Of a stretch of DNA of 9,159 nucleotides, positions 6,364-9,159 are shown one piece after another. The stretch covers positions 1 through 9,159 of the forward strand of contig JAUIKA010000037.1 of assembly GCA_030430995.1 (NCBI GenBank), in the 5' to 3' direction. The position numbers and the translations under genes are program-made. The DNA is from Alphaproteobacteria bacterium. Lineage in GTDB: Bacteria > Pseudomonadota > Alphaproteobacteria > Rickettsiales > Rickettsiaceae. The notes below the pieces were generated by a model that made no database searches, had not been told where the DNA came from, and was given only the letters and a program-made list of their open reading frames with translations. Each line of letters begins with the position of its first letter. The first letter of the stretch is position 1.

Positions 6364-7474
6364 TTGCTCAGGACAAAAAGCATGGTTTGTTAGCCAAATT
6401 AAAGTAGAAGATCCGGATTATTTAAAAGGGTATGTTAATGCGGTTAATTTAAATGAGTGCGCTTGGGCTAATGTTAATAATAAGCCAGAAATAAGAAAAT
6501 TAGGTGTCAGATTTGTAAATGTTGTAATATCAGATGATATTTTATATGGTTTAACTAAAAAAGGTGGCCTGTTTTGCTATGACATTCAGAAAAAACAGAT
6601 TATATGGCAAATGCCTTTATCTATAAAGATAACATCAAATTCTAGCATGCAAGTAAATAGTGGGCGTTTATTTATTACTGATGGTCAAAACCAAGTTGCA
6701 GTTATAGATGCTAGGGACGGTCAGCAAATATGGTATAAAGCTTTCAGTAATTTTGTGTTTAATAAGCCATATGTGGATGGTGATGTGATTTATATTCAAA
6801 TGGCTTCAGGTGATTTTATCGCTATTGACTATGCTTCTGGCAAAATAATATGGGAGATAAGCAATAGTTCAGATTCTGTTATTATGCAATCTAGTTATAG
6901 CCCTGCTGTATATAAAGACAACATTATAATGTCTACAGTAGATGGTAATATACATTCACTTAATAAAATATCTGGCAAAAAATCTTGGTCTGCTAAGCTT
7001 AGTCAGGAGTATGTTATGCAAGATATTTACCCAATGAATATTATTCAGCCTCCTATCATAGAAAAGAATAATGGGTATTTTTTAAATAATTATATGGTAG
7101 TAAAAATTAATTTAGATAATGGAGCTATTATATGGAAGAAGAAGATACCTAATCTTGAAGTGTTTAAAGAATATGGGCCTATAATAATTGTTGCTACTTC
7201 TTCTGGGCAGGTTGCTGGTATTAGTAAAACAAAAGGTGAGGTAGTATGGGCTACTCAGTTGCCTTTAAAGTTATTTCAGGCAGATTTTCTTGAACCTATT
7301 ATAGTGTGCAATCAGCTTAATTTAACGGATAGACTATCTGGTAATATGTTCAGAATGAATGTTTTAAATGGCGGTGTTATAGGTTCTTATAAGTTTAAGG
7401 CAACGCCTTTGATATATTCAGCTTATGATCCATATTATTTTGTTAATAGCTCAGAATTATATATATTTAAATAG
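6317..7474 (+). CDS. bamB: Outer membrane protein assembly factor BamB (beta-propeller lipoprotein)
   Basis: This 385-residue lipoprotein is the beta-propeller subunit of the BAM complex, which inserts beta-barrel proteins into the outer membrane. The start at 6317 is fixed by the short lipoprotein signal: MRYITTLILGIIFLTSC with lipobox LTSC and lipidated Cys17. Residue 18 is Ser, not Asp, consistent with outer-membrane sorting by the usual rule. Propeller blades show the repeated PQQ-like pattern ending in a Trp: KKQIIW (97), DGQQIW (139), SGKIIW (179), SGKKSW (224), NGAIIW (273) and KGEVVW (311). The first and last blades are degenerate. Total length matches E. coli BamB (about 390). The first 47 nt overlap the end of the YfgM-like gene, so its whole signal peptide is encoded inside another reading frame. 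It is the last gene of the operon, with no clear terminator directly behind it. Confidence 0.93.
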   Translation: MRYITTLILGIIFLTSCSGQKAWFVSQIKVEDPDYLKGYVNAVNLNECAWANVNNKPEIRKLGVRFVNVVISDDILYGLTKKGGLFCYDIQKKQIIWQMPLSIKITSNSSMQVNSGRLFITDGQNQVAVIDARDGQQIWYKAFSNFVFNKPYVDGDVIYIQMASGDFIAIDYASGKIIWEISNSSDSVIMQSSYSPAVYKDNIIMSTVDGNIHSLNKISGKKSWSAKLSQEYVMQDIYPMNIIQPPIIEKNNGYFLNNYMVVKINLDNGAIIWKKKIPNLEVFKEYGPIIIVATSSGQVAGISKTKGEVVWATQLPLKLFQADFLEPIIVCNQLNLTDRLSGNMFRMNVLNGGVIGSYKFKATPLIYSAYDPYYFVNSSELYIFK

Positions 7475-7615
7475 GGTAAGATAGGGGGTTTATAACATCG
7501 GCTTTAGTGTATCAGTGTCTATTTGTGCATTATTTTTGGGTTTGCTTTGCTATGTATTTTAACCCGTACTAATGAGTTGATGTGGTTTATAAAAAATAAT
7601 AGTTGCATGGCATTA

Positions 7616-7651
7616 ATATTAAGGTTAATGTAAGTATATTAACCTTAATAT
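7616..7651 (+). promoter_or_regulatory. 14-bp perfect inverted repeat just before the orphan gene: operator or attenuator
   Basis: ATATTAAGGTTAAT (7616-7629) pairs perfectly with ATTAACCTTAATAT (7638-7651) around an 8-nt spacer. Five Ts follow (7653-7657) and the start codon is at 7661. As RNA it would be a stable AT-rich hairpin immediately before the ATG. As DNA the GGTTAAT-N8-ATTAACC core resembles a dimer operator. A promoter guess is TTGCAT (7603-7608), 17 nt, TAATGT (7626-7631), which would put the palindrome over the -10 region. It could also be a weak terminator for bamB, 141 nt upstream. The rest of 7475-7615 shows no gene. Confidence 0.45.
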
Positions 7652-7660
7652 ATTTTTGAT

Positions 7661-8635
7661 ATGCCTACAACTTTTTCACCCCAAACTATTGCTCTGAATA
7701 TGCAAGAGTTTTTTAAAAAAACAATGAAATTAAGTGCTGAGCAAGAAAGCGTTTTATATAGTGAAAAATTACTTCCAATTTTTCAAAATTCCAATGCTGC
7801 TAAATTTATGATTCCTGGTTCAGGGAACGTAGGAGTGGGAGCAATATTTATGAAAATAATACATGACCCAGTTAATCAGCATATACAAGATAATTTAAAA
7901 ATTGACCATGCGGTTATTGCTGATAAAGGTGTTGCTGGTTTCTTTGGTCATCTTAGTGGTGTAAGTTCTATTGAAGCTCTTGCAGAAATGGGTAGGATTA
8001 ATGGTGATTGTGAAAGCTTGCATAAAACATTAATTAGTTTGCCAGAAGCCTTAAACCAGGCTGCTATTGTTGAACAATTCATTTCATGCCTTTCAATTAA
8101 AGAGGATGTGCCTGCAGAATATAAAGCTACTATTCTTGATACTATAGGCTATGTTCTTGAAGTTTTACAAGCTCAAGTGGCTTCTGATATAGGAGGTATT
8201 TACGAATATTCTCGTACTCCTTGGTTTTCTGGTGCTTCTATGTACGAGCAAATGACGCAGATGTCAGATAATATATCTGGAATGATAACTGCTCCTATAT
8301 TACAAACTATTTATTTATTATATGCTCCTGCAGTGAGTGTAGTATCTGGCCTTATAAATAACTGGCTAACGCAAAATCTTACTTCAGAGGCTGCAGAAGA
8401 AGTTGCAGTTATGCCGGCTCATGTCAGTTCTGTATTTGCATTTCCACCAAAGTCAGATGAAGCATATATTAAATGGGCTGCTACTCATAATAGTGGTTTT
8501 AAAGACATAGTGAGTGTTGCAGAAGATGCGGGAGAACAGGTAGGTGAAGTAGCAGGGGAGGTGGTAGAAGAAGCGGCGGTAAAAAGCGTATTAGTATCAT
8601 TATGTGGTGATTTATTACCGTTTTTGGCAGCTTAA
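7661..8635 (+). CDS. Orphan protein of unknown function, 324 residues
   Basis: I cannot assign this protein to a family. No signal peptide is present. The N-terminal half is mixed helical, with a Gly-rich stretch (IPGSGNVGVGAIF, about 51-63) and repeated small-residue segments (KGVAGFFGHLSGVSS, 89-103). Residues 207-231 (GMITAPILQTIYLLYAPAVS and on) are hydrophobic enough for a membrane helix or a buried hairpin. The C terminus is an Ala/Val/Gly/Glu amphipathic segment (286-308, EDAGEQVGEVAGEVVEEAA) ending in a hydrophobic tail (SLCGDLLPFLAA). Three cysteines (117, 143, 315) show no motif. The gene stands alone between an inverted repeat and a strong terminator, with no Shine-Dalgarno. Compared with upstream genes, ATT and GCT codons appear more frequent by eye. 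A secreted or membrane-active effector is possible in an intracellular bacterium, but nothing here proves it. The reading frame itself is convincing. Confidence 0.8.
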   Translation: MPTTFSPQTIALNMQEFFKKTMKLSAEQESVLYSEKLLPIFQNSNAAKFMIPGSGNVGVGAIFMKIIHDPVNQHIQDNLKIDHAVIADKGVAGFFGHLSGVSSIEALAEMGRINGDCESLHKTLISLPEALNQAAIVEQFISCLSIKEDVPAEYKATILDTIGYVLEVLQAQVASDIGGIYEYSRTPWFSGASMYEQMTQMSDNISGMITAPILQTIYLLYAPAVSVVSGLINNWLTQNLTSEAAEEVAVMPAHVSSVFAFPPKSDEAYIKWAATHNSGFKDIVSVAEDAGEQVGEVAGEVVEEAAVKSVLVSLCGDLLPFLAA

Positions 8636-8648
8636 TTGCTATATAAGT

Positions 8649-8705
8649 AAAAAGCCCCAAAACATCATAATACATTCTTCTGAATATGGATGTCTTGGGG
8701 TTTTT
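8649..8705. terminator. Strong, bidirectional rho-independent terminator
   Basis: AAAAAGCCCCAAAACATC (8649-8666) pairs with GATGTCTTGGGGTTTTT (8689-8705) through a GC-rich core, with one bulged G and one A/C mismatch. The 22-nt apex holds a small inner ATTC/GAAT hairpin. The right arm ends in a T-tract, and the A-tract on the left serves the opposite strand. It closes the orphan gene 13 nt after its stop and insulates the tRNA side. Confidence 0.88.
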
Positions 8706-8761
8706 GAAATCATATTAAAAGCATAATAGGTAATGTTATTATAGCTTATCAGCGCAATATA

Positions 8762-8791
8762 TTGACATTATGCAGTCAATAGACATAGTAT
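8762..8791 (+). promoter_or_regulatory. Sigma-70 promoter with perfect -35, no obvious protein gene downstream
   Basis: TTGACA (8762-8767) and TAGTAT (8786-8791) are separated by 18 nt; the predicted start is near 8798. It lies after the terminator and 220 nt before the tRNA, so it drives either a small RNA, a mini-ORF or a long tRNA precursor. A bulged 8-bp hairpin (8721-8745) sits just upstream. Confidence 0.5.
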
Positions 8792-8796
8792 AGAAT

Positions 8797-8947
8797 GGTG
8801 GCGTAAAGCCTCTTATTATCAATATCTTACGCTGTTTGTCTGTGGGGGTGTGATGCTTGATAATATAACTGAGTTACAATTGTGTATGAGCCCTGCTATA
8901 TATTAAGTAATAGTTATATTGCTCAGGTGGACTATTTTAGTTTTTCC
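8797..8947 (+). ncRNA. Candidate structured RNA or tRNA leader transcript
   Basis: No standard gene lies in 8636-9020, but this part can fold. GCGTAA (8801-8806) pairs with TTACGC (8827-8832), extended outward by G-T wobbles. AATATAACT (8862-8870) pairs perfectly with AGTTATATT (8912-8920), with an inner GTTAC/GTAAT helix (8873-8877 with 8907-8911) after a 2-nt bulge. TGAGC (8887-8891) can also pair with GCTCA (8921-8925), which would form a pseudoknot. A T-rich stretch (8935-8946) could mark the 3' end. It matches no RNA family I can recall; tmRNA, SRP RNA and RNase P hallmarks are absent. Confidence 0.25.
8853..8906 (+). CDS. Possible 17-codon mini-ORF
   Basis: An ATG at 8853 follows a G-rich stretch (GGGGGTG, 8844-8850) at ribosome-binding distance and sits downstream of the TTGACA promoter. 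It reads MLDNITELQLCMSPAIY and stops at TAA (8904-8906). The ORF overlaps the candidate RNA hairpin. Length and composition give no coding evidence, so chance occurrence is likely. Confidence 0.15.
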   Translation: MLDNITELQLCMSPAIY

Positions 8948-8978
8948 AATTAATTTTGTGTTTTAGTAAAAACAATGC

Positions 8979-9007
8979 TTTATCTTATGTAAGATATGGT
9001 GTATTAT
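8979..9007 (+). promoter_or_regulatory. Possible tRNA promoter containing a 7-bp palindrome
   Basis: TTTATC (8979-8984) and TATTAT (9002-9007) are 17 nt apart, giving a start about 7 nt before the tRNA. The -35 match is poor. Overlapping it is a perfect inverted repeat, TATCTTA-TG-TAAGATA (8981-8996). Its 2-nt centre is too short for a hairpin, so a DNA-binding site is the more natural reading. Confidence 0.3.
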
Positions 9008-9020
9008 AAGCCATGTATAA

Positions 9021-9093
9021 GGGCCTATAGTTCAGCGGTTAGAGCCCACCGCTCATAACGGTGTTGTCGCTGGTTCGAATCCAGCTGGGCCCA
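9021..9093 (+). tRNA. trnI-CAU: tRNA-Ile2 (anticodon CAT, lysidine type)
   Basis: The full cloverleaf is present: acceptor GGGCCTA (9021-9027) with TGGGCCC (9086-9092), D stem GTTC/GAGC, anticodon stem CACCG/CGGTG, loop CTCATAA with anticodon CAT at 9054-9056, T stem GCTGG/CCAGC and T loop TTCGAAT. CAT could mean Met or Ile2. The GGGCC acceptor, the TTGTCGCTGGTTCGA variable/T-arm block and the CTCATAA loop match bacterial tRNA-Ile2, whose C34 is converted to lysidine by TilS to read AUA. ATA is used heavily in this genome. The discriminator A is followed by CTT, so CCA is not encoded and must be added by CCA-transferase. Position 26 is C instead of the usual purine. Confidence 0.93.
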
Positions 9094-9122
9094 CTTCTTA
9101 TAATCTATTTATTAAATTCAGT

Positions 9123-9151
9123 TTGAATATTCCCTTTTCTGTAGATATAAT
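9123..9151 (+). promoter_or_regulatory. Sigma-70 promoter directed off the right edge
   Basis: TTGAAT (9123-9128) and a perfect TATAAT (9146-9151) are separated by 17 nt, with the predicted start near 9158. It presumably drives the next gene beyond the window on the + strand. It begins 30 nt after the tRNA; no terminator is visible between them. Confidence 0.55.
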
Positions 9152-9159
9152 TAGTATCG

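Noticed and set aside
7538..7565. GGGTT/AACCC hairpin after bamB as a terminator
   Set aside because: Only a 5-bp stem with an 18-nt loop and no T-tract after it.
9021..9093. Reading the CAT anticodon tRNA as elongator or initiator Met
   Set aside because: The acceptor and T-arm sequences match tRNA-Ile2; an initiator would lack the first acceptor base pair and carry three G-C pairs in the anticodon stem.
1..9159. CRISPR array, insertion sequence, prophage or toxin-antitoxin system
   Set aside because: No regularly spaced repeats, transposase, integrase, phage gene or toxin-antitoxin pair is visible on either strand; the only repeats are the spacer pair, the 13-mer tandem and the hairpins listed.

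Overview
The window is strongly AT-rich, tightly packed and coded entirely on the + strand. It looks like an obligately host-associated alphaproteobacterium, most likely Rickettsiales or a similar endosymbiont. Evidence: a two-subunit-type glycyl-tRNA synthetase beta chain, heavy use of ATA and other AT-ending codons, a ProP-like metabolite:H+ symporter, a tRNA-Ile2(CAU) of alphaproteobacterial type without encoded CCA, and a general lack of Shine-Dalgarno sequences. The taxon is inferred and no single marker fixes it.

Layout. Positions 1-647 hold the 3' end of glyS, followed 3 nt later by an unrecognised 198-residue charged protein (651-1247). A 292-nt spacer, with a promoter just before the next gene, leads to a 12-helix MFS transporter of the ProP/MHS type (1540-2883). 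The spacers on either side of the transporter share a degenerate direct repeat. A promoter at 3077-3104 and a roughly 150-nt leader precede a DegP/HtrA-type periplasmic protease (3260-4636). A stand-alone CheY-like receiver follows 7 nt later (4644-5003), and a 14-bp hairpin overlaps its stop codon.

A near-consensus promoter (5065-5094) then starts a three-gene envelope operon: a CpoB/YbgF-like periplasmic coiled-coil/TPR protein, a YfgM-like membrane-anchored protein and the BamB lipoprotein (5124-7474). The genes overlap by 8 and 47 nt; the second overlap encodes the BamB signal peptide. Together with DegP, the region codes for outer-membrane protein assembly, envelope maintenance and envelope protein quality control.

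From 7475 the density drops. A 14-bp perfect inverted repeat sits directly before an orphan 324-residue protein (7661-8635), which is closed by a strong bidirectional terminator (8649-8705). The 385 nt between this gene and the tRNA contain no standard gene, but hold a good TTGACA promoter, foldable sequence that may be a small RNA, and a 17-codon mini-ORF. The window ends with tRNA-Ile2 (9021-9093) and a well-formed promoter (9123-9151) firing off the right edge.

Most interesting: the repeats flanking the transporter, the shortened receiver coupled to DegP, the candidate structured RNA, and the orphan gene with its palindrome.
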